From the NCBI GenBank assembly GCA_002493635.1, contig DKZL01000045.1:508-14748 (forward strand): a stretch of DNA of 14,241 nt. Reading direction: 5' to 3'. This stretch comes from Ruminococcaceae bacterium UBA7075. Lineage in GTDB: Bacteria > Bacillota > Clostridia > Oscillospirales > Acutalibacteraceae. Shown piece by piece: positions 1-6,772 of this stretch. Under the pieces are notes generated by a model. That model did not search any database, was not told the DNA's origin, and worked only from the letters and a program-made list of their open reading frames with translations. Every line of letters starts with the position of its first letter. Within the stretch, counting starts at the first letter, position 1. Position numbers and translations under genes: made by a program.

Positions 1-124
1 AAGCGGCTAAAAAACTATAATTTAACTTTTATTAGTGCGTTATGAACTTTACAAGTAAACAGAAGTTCAAACTTCGGGAATAAAAGTTGTAATATTAATA
101 AAACTTTTGAAGCGGGCTAAAAAA
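1..124. other. AT-rich non-coding left edge with small inverted and direct repeats
   Basis: No gene is visible. An imperfect direct repeat of the type AAGCGGCTAAAAAA lies at 1-16 and 110-126. Nested complementary arms are AACTTTTATT (24-33) with AATAAAAGTT (79-88), and GAACTT (44-49) with AAGTTC (63-68). A competing small hairpin, GAAGT-TCAA-ACTTC, lies inside at 62-75. The arms are almost all A/T, so folding would be weak. The region lies just downstream of the deoxyribosyltransferase gene and may contain its transcription end, but no convincing GC-rich terminator is present. Confidence 0.3.
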
Positions 125-547
125 TTAAAACATTTTGCCGGTATAGGGGATTGCAGGCATCATATTGAAGTCATAATCTTTAAGTTCTTCAAGCGTAATA
201 TTAGTGTGGCATCCCTCGTGTACCATTAAGTTAGAATCTTTGCCGAGTTGTACTACAACAACAGGGGTGTTTGTTCCGTACGCATAACCGCACTCCCATG
301 CAGTACCGCTGTCACTGTATCCGCCGTAATACAGCATAACCACCACATCTGCCCAGTCAATAAAACGCTTATCATTCATAAATGTTTCCTTTGACCACCA
401 ACTTTGCTGAGTGTTTTCATCGTTTCGCACTTCATTAAGTCTTGGACTGAAAACATCAAAACCTCTTTTCATCAGAATATCTTCTGCTCTCTGAACATTT
501 TTAAGCTCTTCTTCGTTAAAAAACGGACTTGCAAGATATATTTTCAT
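125..547 (-). CDS. nucleoside 2-deoxyribosyltransferase (NDT family)
   Basis: Predicted 140-aa cytosolic enzyme that exchanges bases on 2'-deoxynucleosides (nucleobase salvage) or hydrolyses deoxynucleotides. It begins MKIYLASPFF, the typical first strand of the family. W65-A-D67 (WADVVV) and the active-site stretch GTAWECGYAYG (81-91) follow, with E85 at the catalytic nucleophile position. The C-terminal part has NLM (106-108), ELKDYDFN (121-128) and a terminal aromatic residue, as in lactobacillal NDTs of about 157 aa. An upstream in-frame extension to 631 is rejected: ATG 547 has an AGAGG about 9 bases upstream, and a strong promoter lies inside the would-be extension. The gene is transcribed away from pflB, with no salvage genes beside it. 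The family is clear; its exact substrate (purine, pyrimidine or nucleotide) cannot be read from the sequence. Confidence 0.85.
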   Translation of the reverse strand: MKIYLASPFFNEEELKNVQRAEDILMKRGFDVFSPRLNEVRNDENTQQSWWSKETFMNDKRFIDWADVVVMLYYGGYSDSGTAWECGYAYGTNTPVVVVQLGKDSNLMVHEGCHTNITLEELKDYDFNMMPAIPYTGKMF

Positions 548-581
548 TTTTTGCAACCTCTTTGTATATTTATTCATTTTT

Positions 582-610
582 ATTATACCACATAAATAAA
601 AATCAAACAA
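582..610 (-). promoter_or_regulatory. promoter of the deoxyribosyltransferase gene
   Basis: Read on the minus strand, a -35 TTGTTT (complement of 605-610) is followed after 17 bp by TATAAT (complement of 582-587). The bases TGG precede the -10, giving an extended -10. The predicted transcript starts near 575, leaving a leader of about 28 bases before ATG 547. This is the main argument for the short version of the gene. Confidence 0.75.
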
Positions 611-689
611 CATAATTTTTATGAAAAGCACTAATTTTCAAAATAAGAATTATTACTGTTATATAAGAGTTAGCTATAAACAACCCTGT

Positions 690-707
690 TTGTCAAAAAT
701 TTAACAA
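690..707. promoter_or_regulatory. candidate Rex (redox-sensing repressor) operator
   Basis: The sequence TTGTCAAAAATTTAACAA matches the Firmicute Rex consensus TTGTTAA-N4-TTAACAA at 13 of the 14 defined positions. A further lone half-site TTGTTAA lies at 732-738. Rex senses the NADH/NAD+ ratio and is known to control fermentation genes, including pflBA in Staphylococcus aureus. The site lies 101 bp upstream of the -35 of the strongest pflB promoter and 80 bp from the -35 of the divergent gene. It could act through a weak promoter nearer to it (TATTAT at 725-730). No rex gene is in the window, so the call rests on the motif and context. Confidence 0.5.
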
Positions 708-807
708 TTTCAAAAGGAATTTTATATTATTTTGTTAATGGTAAAAAATATAAGGAAGAATTGGCAATAAGTTAAATGAAAAATATTGTAAAATATTCGT
801 AAAGACC

Positions 808-836
808 TTGAACTGTAAGTTATAGTGTGTTATAAT
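808..836 (+). promoter_or_regulatory. pflB promoter P1
   Basis: TTGAAC (808-813) and TATAAT (831-836) are separated by 17 bp, and TGT precedes the -10 (extended -10). This is the best promoter in the 418-base interval between the two start codons. Transcription would begin near 843, producing a leader of about 207 bases before pflB. Confidence 0.75.
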
Positions 837-853
837 ACAGACGCAGTTTCAAA

Positions 854-920
854 GCACTTTTGTGCAAATCAAAAGTGAATTTGGATATTATTTTTTACAG
901 AGAGTTAGTTTAAGCTAACT
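854..920 (+). other. pflB leader with competing hairpins
   Basis: In the P1 transcript, GCAC-TTTT-GTGC (854-865) and CACTTTT/AAAAGTG (855-861 with 871-877) are mutually exclusive because they share 855-861. A separate 6-bp hairpin, AGTTAG (903-908) with CTAACT (915-920), follows. No riboswitch class was recognised, and no U-run follows either hairpin. The leader may affect mRNA stability or ribosome access, or may mean nothing. Confidence 0.3.
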
Positions 921-1001
921 TATATAAAAACGACATAATGTGATGATTAATTTTGTCTAAAACAACGAAATACATCCCATATCTGTCATTTTAACTTAAT
1001 T

Positions 1002-1010
1002 TGCTATACT
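1002..1010 (+). promoter_or_regulatory. possible second pflB promoter P2 (extended -10)
   Basis: TGCTATACT is a good extended -10 (TG at 1002-1003, hexamer 1005-1010), but no recognisable -35 lies 16-18 bp upstream. If used, it gives a leader of about 35 bases. Multiple pfl promoters are known in other bacteria. Confidence 0.4.
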
Positions 1011-1049
1011 AATAACTTAGTCATTTTTGTTTTAAGAAAGGGGATTATT

Positions 1050-3302
1050 ATGACTAATTTTAAACAGTGGGAAGGTTTTGAAGGTTCAATCTGGAAGAAA
1101 GAGGTAAATACTCGTGATTTTATCCAGAAGAACTATCGCCCGTATGACGGCGACGCTTCATTCCTTGAGGGTCCTACAGATGCAACAAATAAGCTCTGGG
1201 GCATTCTTCAGCAGTTACAGAAAGAGGAGAGAGCAAAGGGCGGTGTTCTTGATATGGACACAAGCATTGTTTCAACTCTTACTTCACATAAACCGGGATA
1301 TATCAGTGAAGAAACAAAGGATCTTGAAAAGGTTGTAGGTCTTCAGACTGACAAGCCTTTAAAGCGTGCATTTATGCCGTTCGGCGGTATTAAAATGGCA
1401 GAACAGGCTTGCACAACAAACGGCTATGAGCCTGATCCTGAGCTTCACAAGATTTTTAATGAATATACAACAACTCATAATCAGGGCGTATTTGATGCAT
1501 ATACACCTGAGATGAAGGCAGTTCGTCATAACCACATAATCACAGGTCTTCCCGACACATACGGCAGAGGCAGAATTGTCGGCGACTACCGCCGTGTTGC
1601 ACTTTACGGTATTGACTTCCTTATTGCAGAGAAGAAGAAGGACTTTAATAACTGCGGCGACGGTACAATGACTGATGATGTTATCCGTCTTCGTGAAGAG
1701 ATTGCAAAACAGATTCGTGCCCTTAACGGTATGAAGGAAATGGCTAAGATGTATGGCTATGATATTTCAGAGCCTGCAACAAACGCACAGGAGGCAGTTC
1801 AGTGGCTGTACTTTGGCTATCTTGCTGCTATCAAGACACAGAACGGCGCTGCAATGAGCGTTGGACGTGTATCAACATTCCTCGACATCTATATTCAGAG
1901 AGACCTTGACAACGGCACAATTACAGAGGCAGAAGCTCAGGAGCTTATCGACCACTTTGTAATGAAGTGCAGAATGGTTAAGTTTGCACGTATACCTTCA
2001 TATAACCAGCTCTTCTCAGGCGATCCTGTATGGGCAACACTTGAGGTTGCAGGTATTGGTATGGACGGCAGATCAATGGTAACAAAGAATGACTACCGTT
2101 TCCTCCACACACTCGAAAATATGGGTCCTTCACCTGAGCCTAACCTCACAGTTCTCTATTCATCAGCATTGCCTGAAAACTTCAAAAAGTACGCTTCAAA
2201 GATTTCTATTACTACAAGCTCAGTTCAGTATGAGAATGACGATGTTATGAAGCCTGTATGGGGCGACGATTACTCAATCTGCTGCTGCGTATCTGCAACA
2301 CAGACAGGTAAAGAAATGCAGTTCTTTGGTGCAAGAGCTAACCTTGCAAAGTGCCTTCTCTATTCAATTAACGGCGGTGTTGACCTTAAAACACGTGAGC
2401 AGTGCGGTCCGGCATATCGTCCTATCACTTCAGAATATCTCGATTACGATGAGGTAATTCCTGCGTTCACAAGAATGATGGATTGGCTTGCAGGTCTTTA
2501 TGTAAACACACTTAATCTCATTCAGTATATGCACGATAAGTACTTCTATGAGGCTGCCGAGATGGCTCTTATTGATACAGATGTAAGAAGAACATTTGCA
2601 ACAGGTATTGCAGGCTTCTCACACGTTGTTGACTCATTGAGCGCTATTAAATATGCTAAGGTTAAGGTTATCAGAGATGAAACAGGTATAGCTGTTGATT
2701 ATGAAACAACAGGTGACTTCCCACGATACGGCAACGATGACGACAGAGCAGATGAGATTGCTCTCTGGCTGCTTAAAACATTCCTTGATATGATTAAGAA
2801 GCACCACACTTACCGTGATTCTGAGCCTACAACATCAATTCTTACAATTACATCAAATGTAGTATACGGCAAGGCAACAGGTGCAATGCCTGACGGCAGA
2901 AAAGCTGGAGAGCCGCTTTCACCAGGTGCAAATCCTGCATACGGCGCTGAGCAGAATGGTCTTCTTGCTTCACTTAACTCTGTTGCAAAGCTTCCGTATC
3001 ACTGGGCACTTGACGGTATTTCAAATACACAGACCATTAATCCTGACGCACTCGGTCATAACGATGATGAGAGAGTTAACAACCTTGTTCAGGTTCTTGA
3101 CGGTTACTTTGATCAGGGCGCTCATCACCTGAATGTTAATGTGTTCGGCAAAGAGAAGCTTATTGATGCTATGGAGCATCCTGAGAAGGAAGAGTATGCT
3201 AACTTCACAATCCGTGTATCGGGTTATGCTGTTAAGTTTATCGACCTTACTCGTGAGCAGCAGCTTGATGTTATCTCTCGTACCTGCCACGCTACTATGT
3301 AA
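1050..3302 (+). CDS. pflB: formate C-acetyltransferase (pyruvate formate-lyase)
   Basis: This 750-aa cytosolic glycyl-radical enzyme converts pyruvate and CoA to acetyl-CoA and formate under anaerobic conditions. The length is close to the 760 aa of E. coli PflB. The catalytic cysteine pair is in SICCCVSATQTGKEMQFFGAR, where C412 and C413 align with C418/C419 of E. coli. Residue 411 is also Cys where E. coli has Ala. The glycyl-radical loop RVSGYAVKF lies near the C-terminus, with G725 25 residues from the end, as in E. coli. ATG 1050 follows an AAAGGGG Shine-Dalgarno at 7-8 bases. It is the first gene of a two-gene operon with its activase. The conserved substrate-side stretch EPNLTVLYS is also present. 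True PFL, rather than a diol dehydratase or choline lyase, is supported by the Cys-Cys pair and the adjoining pflA. Confidence 0.97.
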   Translation: MTNFKQWEGFEGSIWKKEVNTRDFIQKNYRPYDGDASFLEGPTDATNKLWGILQQLQKEERAKGGVLDMDTSIVSTLTSHKPGYISEETKDLEKVVGLQTDKPLKRAFMPFGGIKMAEQACTTNGYEPDPELHKIFNEYTTTHNQGVFDAYTPEMKAVRHNHIITGLPDTYGRGRIVGDYRRVALYGIDFLIAEKKKDFNNCGDGTMTDDVIRLREEIAKQIRALNGMKEMAKMYGYDISEPATNAQEAVQWLYFGYLAAIKTQNGAAMSVGRVSTFLDIYIQRDLDNGTITEAEAQELIDHFVMKCRMVKFARIPSYNQLFSGDPVWATLEVAGIGMDGRSMVTKNDYRFLHTLENMGPSPEPNLTVLYSSALPENFKKYASKISITTSSVQYENDDVMKPVWGDDYSICCCVSATQTGKEMQFFGARANLAKCLLYSINGGVDLKTREQCGPAYRPITSEYLDYDEVIPAFTRMMDWLAGLYVNTLNLIQYMHDKYFYEAAEMALIDTDVRRTFATGIAGFSHVVDSLSAIKYAKVKVIRDETGIAVDYETTGDFPRYGNDDDRADEIALWLLKTFLDMIKKHHTYRDSEPTTSILTITSNVVYGKATGAMPDGRKAGEPLSPGANPAYGAEQNGLLASLNSVAKLPYHWALDGISNTQTINPDALGHNDDERVNNLVQVLDGYFDQGAHHLNVNVFGKEKLIDAMEHPEKEEYANFTIRVSGYAVKFIDLTREQQLDVISRTCHATM

Positions 3303-3304
3303 TT

Positions 3305-4057
3305 ATGGCTAACGGTTCAGATATTAAAGGTTATGTTCATTCGCTGGAAACCTTTGGACTTGTTGACGGCCCGGGGGTAAGATTTGTTGTGTTTTTACAG
3401 GGTTGTTCACTGCGATGTCAGTTTTGCCACAACCCTGAAACATGGCATTCAGGCGGTGAAGAATGGTCGGCGGAAAAACTCTGGCAAAAGGCTTTCCGAT
3501 ATAAACAATACTGGAAGTCAAACGGCGGAGTCACAGTCAGCGGCGGTGAACCTCTTTTGCAGATTGATTTTCTGATTGAGTTCTTTAAGCTTGCTAAAAA
3601 AGCGGGAGTGCATACAGCTCTTGACACGGCAGGTCAGCCGTTCTCAACAAATCCGGATTGGCTTGAAAAGTTCAAAACACTGATGGAATATACAGACCTT
3701 GTTCTGCTTGATTTAAAGCTTATGGATGAAGATGGACACAAAGCTCTTACAGGAAAGACAAATCAGAACATTCTTGAAATGGCAAAGTGGCTGTCTGAAA
3801 ACAGTAACAAAATGTGGATTCGTCATGTGCTTGTGCCGAATCTCACCGATGATGAAGCTGATTTGAAAAAAATGTATGAGTTTATTTCAACGCTCAAAAC
3901 AGTTGAACGTGTTGAGGTGTTGCCTTATCATACACTCGGTCTTGCTAAATGGGTGAGTATGGGTATTGAATATCCTCTCGACGGTGTAAAGGTTCCGACT
4001 GAGGAGCAGATTAAAAGAGCAGAGGAAATTCTGCATACAGCTGATTATCAAAAATAA
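3305..4057 (+). CDS. pflA: pyruvate formate-lyase-activating enzyme (radical SAM)
   Basis: This 250-aa radical-SAM activase abstracts a hydrogen from the PFL glycine to create the glycyl radical. The [4Fe-4S]-binding motif C34-x3-C38-x2-C41 is in GCSLRCQFCHNP, preceded by the family signature ETFGLVDGPGVRFVVF. The SAM-binding GGEP is in VTVSGGEPLLQ. Length is typical (E. coli PflA 246 aa). It starts 2 bases after the pflB stop. No clear Shine-Dalgarno lies before ATG 3305, so translation is probably coupled to pflB. The transcript can end at the hairpin at 4169-4205. Confidence 0.96.
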   Translation: MANGSDIKGYVHSLETFGLVDGPGVRFVVFLQGCSLRCQFCHNPETWHSGGEEWSAEKLWQKAFRYKQYWKSNGGVTVSGGEPLLQIDFLIEFFKLAKKAGVHTALDTAGQPFSTNPDWLEKFKTLMEYTDLVLLDLKLMDEDGHKALTGKTNQNILEMAKWLSENSNKMWIRHVLVPNLTDDEADLKKMYEFISTLKTVERVEVLPYHTLGLAKWVSMGIEYPLDGVKVPTEEQIKRAEEILHTADYQK

Positions 4058-4063
4058 TGTAAT

Positions 4064-4085
4064 AAAAAAGCAGGCAGTGGCCTGC
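4064..4085 (-). terminator. terminator-like hairpin ending copy 1
   Basis: On the minus strand, GCAGGC (4085-4080) pairs with GCCTGC (4075-4070) around a 4-base loop, and six Ts follow at 4069-4064. The plus strand lacks a T-run after the stem, so the signal is directional. In copy 2 the fifth base pair is swapped (G-C to C-G) and pairing is kept. Confidence 0.6.
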
Positions 4086-4168
4086 ACCTAATCGGGCAGA
4101 CAGCACCTTATAAAAATTAACTTCTATGCCCGAGCACAACCGAGCAATTTCCTATACAGTAAAAAAAT
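4068..4168 (-). repeat. copy 1 of a 101-bp inverted element flanking the phosphate block; possible structured RNA
   Basis: The reverse complement of 14141-14241 matches this stretch without gaps at 87 of 101 positions by hand alignment. Invariant blocks include CTTCTATGCCCGAGCACAACC and GCAGACAGCACC (plus-strand reading). Read on the minus strand, it contains TGTGC-TCGG-GCATA, which can form a 5-bp stem with a UCGG loop. Next comes a CTGC/GCAG hairpin, and last a GCAGGC-CACT-GCCTGC hairpin followed by six Ts, an intrinsic-terminator shape. It lies between the convergent pflA and Na/Pi genes and points away from the phosphate block. No protein is encoded. The function is unknown; it could be a small RNA, an attenuator remnant or a dispersed repeat. 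Confidence 0.75.
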
Positions 4169-4213
4169 ATGGCTTGGTATCTGCGATTAGCAGGTATCAA
4201 GCCATTTAGTTTT
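4161..4213. terminator. bidirectional terminator between pflA and the Na/Pi transporter gene
   Basis: Arms at 4169-4183 and 4191-4205 form a 15-bp stem with a 7-base loop. On the plus strand every position pairs (two G-U wobbles), and TTTAGTTTTATTA follows. On the minus strand the wobbles become two A-C mismatches, but a run of seven Ts (4167-4161) follows. It can therefore end pflBA on one side and the transporter gene on the other. The minus-strand T-run overlaps the start of the 101-bp element. Confidence 0.75.
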
Positions 4214-4217
4214 ATTA

Positions 4218-5963
4218 TTATATGCTTATATATTTGTTGTAGTATTCTTCGTATTTCTGCTGGAAAACAGGATTTGATTTTTTGAGATATTTACTTTGCT
4301 GGTGTAATCCGAGGCTTTCTCTCTGTAAATCAATTATGCAGAGCGCAATATTGTTGCAGTGGTCTGAAATTCTTTCAAGAACAGTTGTAATGTCCGAAAG
4401 CACAAATCCCATTTCAATGGTGCAGCCATTATTTTGTAATCTTTTTATATGATTTTTTTGAAGTTTTTTCTTTAAAGCATCGATAACTTCTTCAAGAGGA
4501 CCAACCTCAGATGCGGCGGTTAAATCATCGTTAGTTATAGCTTTTAAGGTATAATCCATAATTTCATTTACAGCACTGCACATTTTCTCAATTTCTGATT
4601 TTGCACTGTCTGAGAAAATCAGTTTTTTGCTGTTTATTTCTTTTGCTGAATTCATAAGATTTACAGCGTGGTCGGAAATTCTTTCTAAATCGCCGATAAT
4701 ATGCAGATACTTTGTAGTTTCAATATTGTCTTTTTCCGAAAGACTGTAATTAGTCAATCCAAGCAGATAATTTCCGATTTTGTCCTCGTATTTATCTATA
4801 TCTGCTTCGGATTTTAAAATGCTGTCTGCAATGCTGTTGTCATATTTTGAAAATAAATTGCAAGCCATTCTGATTGAATCAACCGCTTCATAAGCCATAT
4901 TTATAACGATTTTTCCGCAGTTTTCCAAAGCAACGGCAGGCGTTGCATACAGTCTTGTATCAAGGATTTCAAATTTCTGGTTCTTCTGGTCATCTTTTAC
5001 TATTATACAGGCAAGCTTTTCAAGCTTTTTTGTCAGCGGTAGGAAGGTCAAGGTGCAAAGCACATTAAACAGGGTGTGAACAACGGCTATGCCCATAACT
5101 CCTATTTTGTCGCCCATAAAATTGAAATGAACAAACATATTGATAAATTCAAAAATGCTCAGCCAGATTATTGTACCTCCTATATTAAAGCAGAGGTGAA
5201 CAACTGCGGAACGCTTTGCGCCCTTGTTTGCACCAATTGAGGAGATAAGAGCAGTTACGCAGGTTCCTATATTCTGCCCCATTATTATAGGAATTGCCGT
5301 ACCAAAGGTGATTTGTCCTGTTGAGCAGAGTGCCTGCAAAATGCCCACGGATGCGGAGGAACTTTGAATAATAGCCGTAAGTACAGCACCTGCCGCAACG
5401 CCTAAAATCGGGTTGCTGAACATCAGCAGAATATTTTGAAATTCCGGAATATCCTTGAGGGGTTTGACGGCATCCGACATTGCTTCCATTCCAAACATAA
5501 GAACGGAAAAACCCAAGAGAATCTGACCAATATCCTTCTTTCTGCTGTTCTTTATGAACATATACAGAATTATTCCTATTAAAGCAAGCACCGGGGTAAA
5601 GGAGGAGGGCTTTAGCAGACTTACAAAAATATTGTCGCTTTCAATTCCGGTAAGGCTTAACAGCCACGAGGTTACGGTTGTTCCTATGTTTGCACCCATA
5701 ATGACATTAATTGCCTGACTTAAGACCATAATGCCGGAATTTACAAAGCCCACGACCATTACGGTTGTTGCGGAGCTTGACTGAATGACCGCAGTAACAG
5801 CTATGCCAAGGATCAGTCCCTTCCATTTGCTTGAGGTGATTCTTGACAGAACCGTCTGAAGCGAACCGCCGGCACGCTTTTCGAGGGCATCGCCCATAAA
5901 GTTCATTCCGAACAGAAACAAAGACAGTCCGCCTATCAGACTTAATACATTAAATATACTCAT
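4218..5963 (-). CDS. Na/Pi-cotransporter family protein with PhoU-like C-terminal domain
   Basis: A 581-aa inner-membrane protein of the NptA/YjbB type. The N-terminal half (about 1-315) is strongly hydrophobic and carries the two inverted Na/Pi repeats. Each has the hallmark QSSS motif (QSSSATT 61-67, QSSSASV 200-206) and a G-x-NIGT-x-VT motif (90-98, 229-237). Residues about 350-570 are helical and PhoU-like, with two ERISDH motifs. Family members move Pi with Na+; E. coli YjbB promotes Pi export, so direction is not certain. ATG 5963 has GGAG 7 bases upstream. A terminator lies after phoU and a Pho-box pair lies upstream, so it appears to be its own Pho-regulated unit. Confidence 0.92.
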   Translation of the reverse strand: MSIFNVLSLIGGLSLFLFGMNFMGDALEKRAGGSLQTVLSRITSSKWKGLILGIAVTAVIQSSSATTVMVVGFVNSGIMVLSQAINVIMGANIGTTVTSWLLSLTGIESDNIFVSLLKPSSFTPVLALIGIILYMFIKNSRKKDIGQILLGFSVLMFGMEAMSDAVKPLKDIPEFQNILLMFSNPILGVAAGAVLTAIIQSSSASVGILQALCSTGQITFGTAIPIIMGQNIGTCVTALISSIGANKGAKRSAVVHLCFNIGGTIIWLSIFEFINMFVHFNFMGDKIGVMGIAVVHTLFNVLCTLTFLPLTKKLEKLACIIVKDDQKNQKFEILDTRLYATPAVALENCGKIVINMAYEAVDSIRMACNLFSKYDNSIADSILKSEADIDKYEDKIGNYLLGLTNYSLSEKDNIETTKYLHIIGDLERISDHAVNLMNSAKEINSKKLIFSDSAKSEIEKMCSAVNEIMDYTLKAITNDDLTAASEVGPLEEVIDALKKKLQKNHIKRLQNNGCTIEMGFVLSDITTVLERISDHCNNIALCIIDLQRESLGLHQQSKYLKKSNPVFQQKYEEYYNKYISI

Positions 5964-6009
5964 AACATTTCTCCGTAAATTCGTAATTTATGATATAAGT
6001 AATATATCA

Positions 6010-6055
6010 AATATAGGTAAAATCAAAAGTGCTTTTTATGTTAAATTTATGTTAA
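6010..6055 (-). promoter_or_regulatory. Pho box and promoter of the Na/Pi transporter gene
   Basis: On the minus strand, TTAACA (complement of 6050-6055) is repeated as TTAACA (complement of 6039-6044), 11 bp apart. This is the PhoP-box arrangement of Firmicutes (TTAACA-N5-TTAACA). A possible -10 TATATT (complement of 6010-6015) lies 23 bp further on, about 47 bases before ATG 5963. No good -35 is seen, as expected for an activated promoter. Confidence 0.6.
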
Positions 6056-6067
6056 GCGGGTTTTCGT

Positions 6068-6099
6068 GAAAATAATACAGGACAGTCATTAGACTGCCC
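6068..6099 (-). terminator. terminator of the pst-phoU operon
   Basis: On the minus strand, GGGCAGTC (6099-6092) pairs with GACTGTCC (6087-6080) around TAAT, including one G-U wobble, and the T-rich stretch TATTATTTTC follows. The wobble pairs only in the minus-strand transcript, so the structure belongs to that direction. It lies 14 bases past the phoU stop. The T-run is interrupted, so some read-through is possible. Confidence 0.6.
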
Positions 6100-6112
6100 C
6101 GAAATAATCATT

Positions 6113-6769
6113 TTATTCTTTATGCTTACCTGTGATTGAGAAAACCACCCATTCAGCTATGTTGACTGTATGATCGCCGATTCTTTCAAGATATTTTGCA
6201 ACCATAAGCAAGTCAATGCAAGTTTCGGGATCGATTTCTTCCGTAATCATCTTAATAAGGTTGGATTTTACTTTGTTAAAGAGTGCGTCGATTTCCTCAT
6301 CGCCTTTTATTACCTTTTTTGCTTTTTCAAGGTCTTTGCTTTCAAATGTGCTAACAGCTTCATTAACGAGATTTATCGTGGATGAGAACATTTTGCTTAA
6401 ATGAATTTTGTGGGTTTCACTGCAATTTCTTATATATCCGAAAAGCTCTGTAATATCAGACGCATTGTCACCGATTCGCTCCATATCGGAAATCAGTTTA
6501 AGAGCAGATGAAACAGTCCTTAAATCGTTTGCAACAGGTTGCTGATGAAGGAGCAATCTCATACAAAGATTTTCTATTTCTCTTTCTTTTTGGTCAATTT
6601 CTTTTTCATAGCTATTTACCGATTTTACAAGCGATTTATATGTTTCCTCGCTTTGCCCGTTTGCAAGAATTGTCTGAGCAGCCTTATCTATTGCCTTCTC
6701 ACAAAGGATACCCATATCCCTTACGCTTGTATATAAATCCACTAACTGTTTATTGAATTTTTCTCTCAT
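6113..6769 (-). CDS. phoU: phosphate signalling regulator PhoU
   Basis: A 218-aa all-helical cytosolic protein that links the Pst transporter to the PhoR kinase and keeps the Pho response off when Pi is plentiful. Two PhoU repeats are visible, each with its metal-binding helix: ERIGDNASD (97-105) and ERIGDHTVN (195-203). Length is normal for the family. It follows pstB by 3 bases; the AGGAAGG serving as ribosome binding site lies inside the end of pstB. It is the last gene of pstSCAB-phoU, and a hairpin terminator follows. Confidence 0.95.
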   Translation of the reverse strand: MREKFNKQLVDLYTSVRDMGILCEKAIDKAAQTILANGQSEETYKSLVKSVNSYEKEIDQKEREIENLCMRLLLHQQPVANDLRTVSSALKLISDMERIGDNASDITELFGYIRNCSETHKIHLSKMFSSTINLVNEAVSTFESKDLEKAKKVIKGDEEIDALFNKVKSNLIKMITEEIDPETCIDLLMVAKYLERIGDHTVNIAEWVVFSITGKHKE

Positions 6770-6772
6770 AAA

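Noticed and set aside
1..126. CRISPR-like or attachment-site direct repeat at 1-16 and 110-126
   Set aside because: There are only two imperfect copies, with no further units and no integrase; most likely AT-rich coincidence or paired terminator remnants.
1021..1049. ZTP (pfl motif) riboswitch in the pflB leader
   Set aside because: The name suggests a link, but the GC-rich conserved pseudoknot segments of that RNA class are not present anywhere between 837 and 1049.
4068..4168. Insertion-sequence terminal inverted repeats bounding a composite transposon
   Set aside because: No transposase, target-site duplication or short perfect terminal repeat is visible, and the genes between are ordinary core genes. 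Kept only as one hypothesis for the element.
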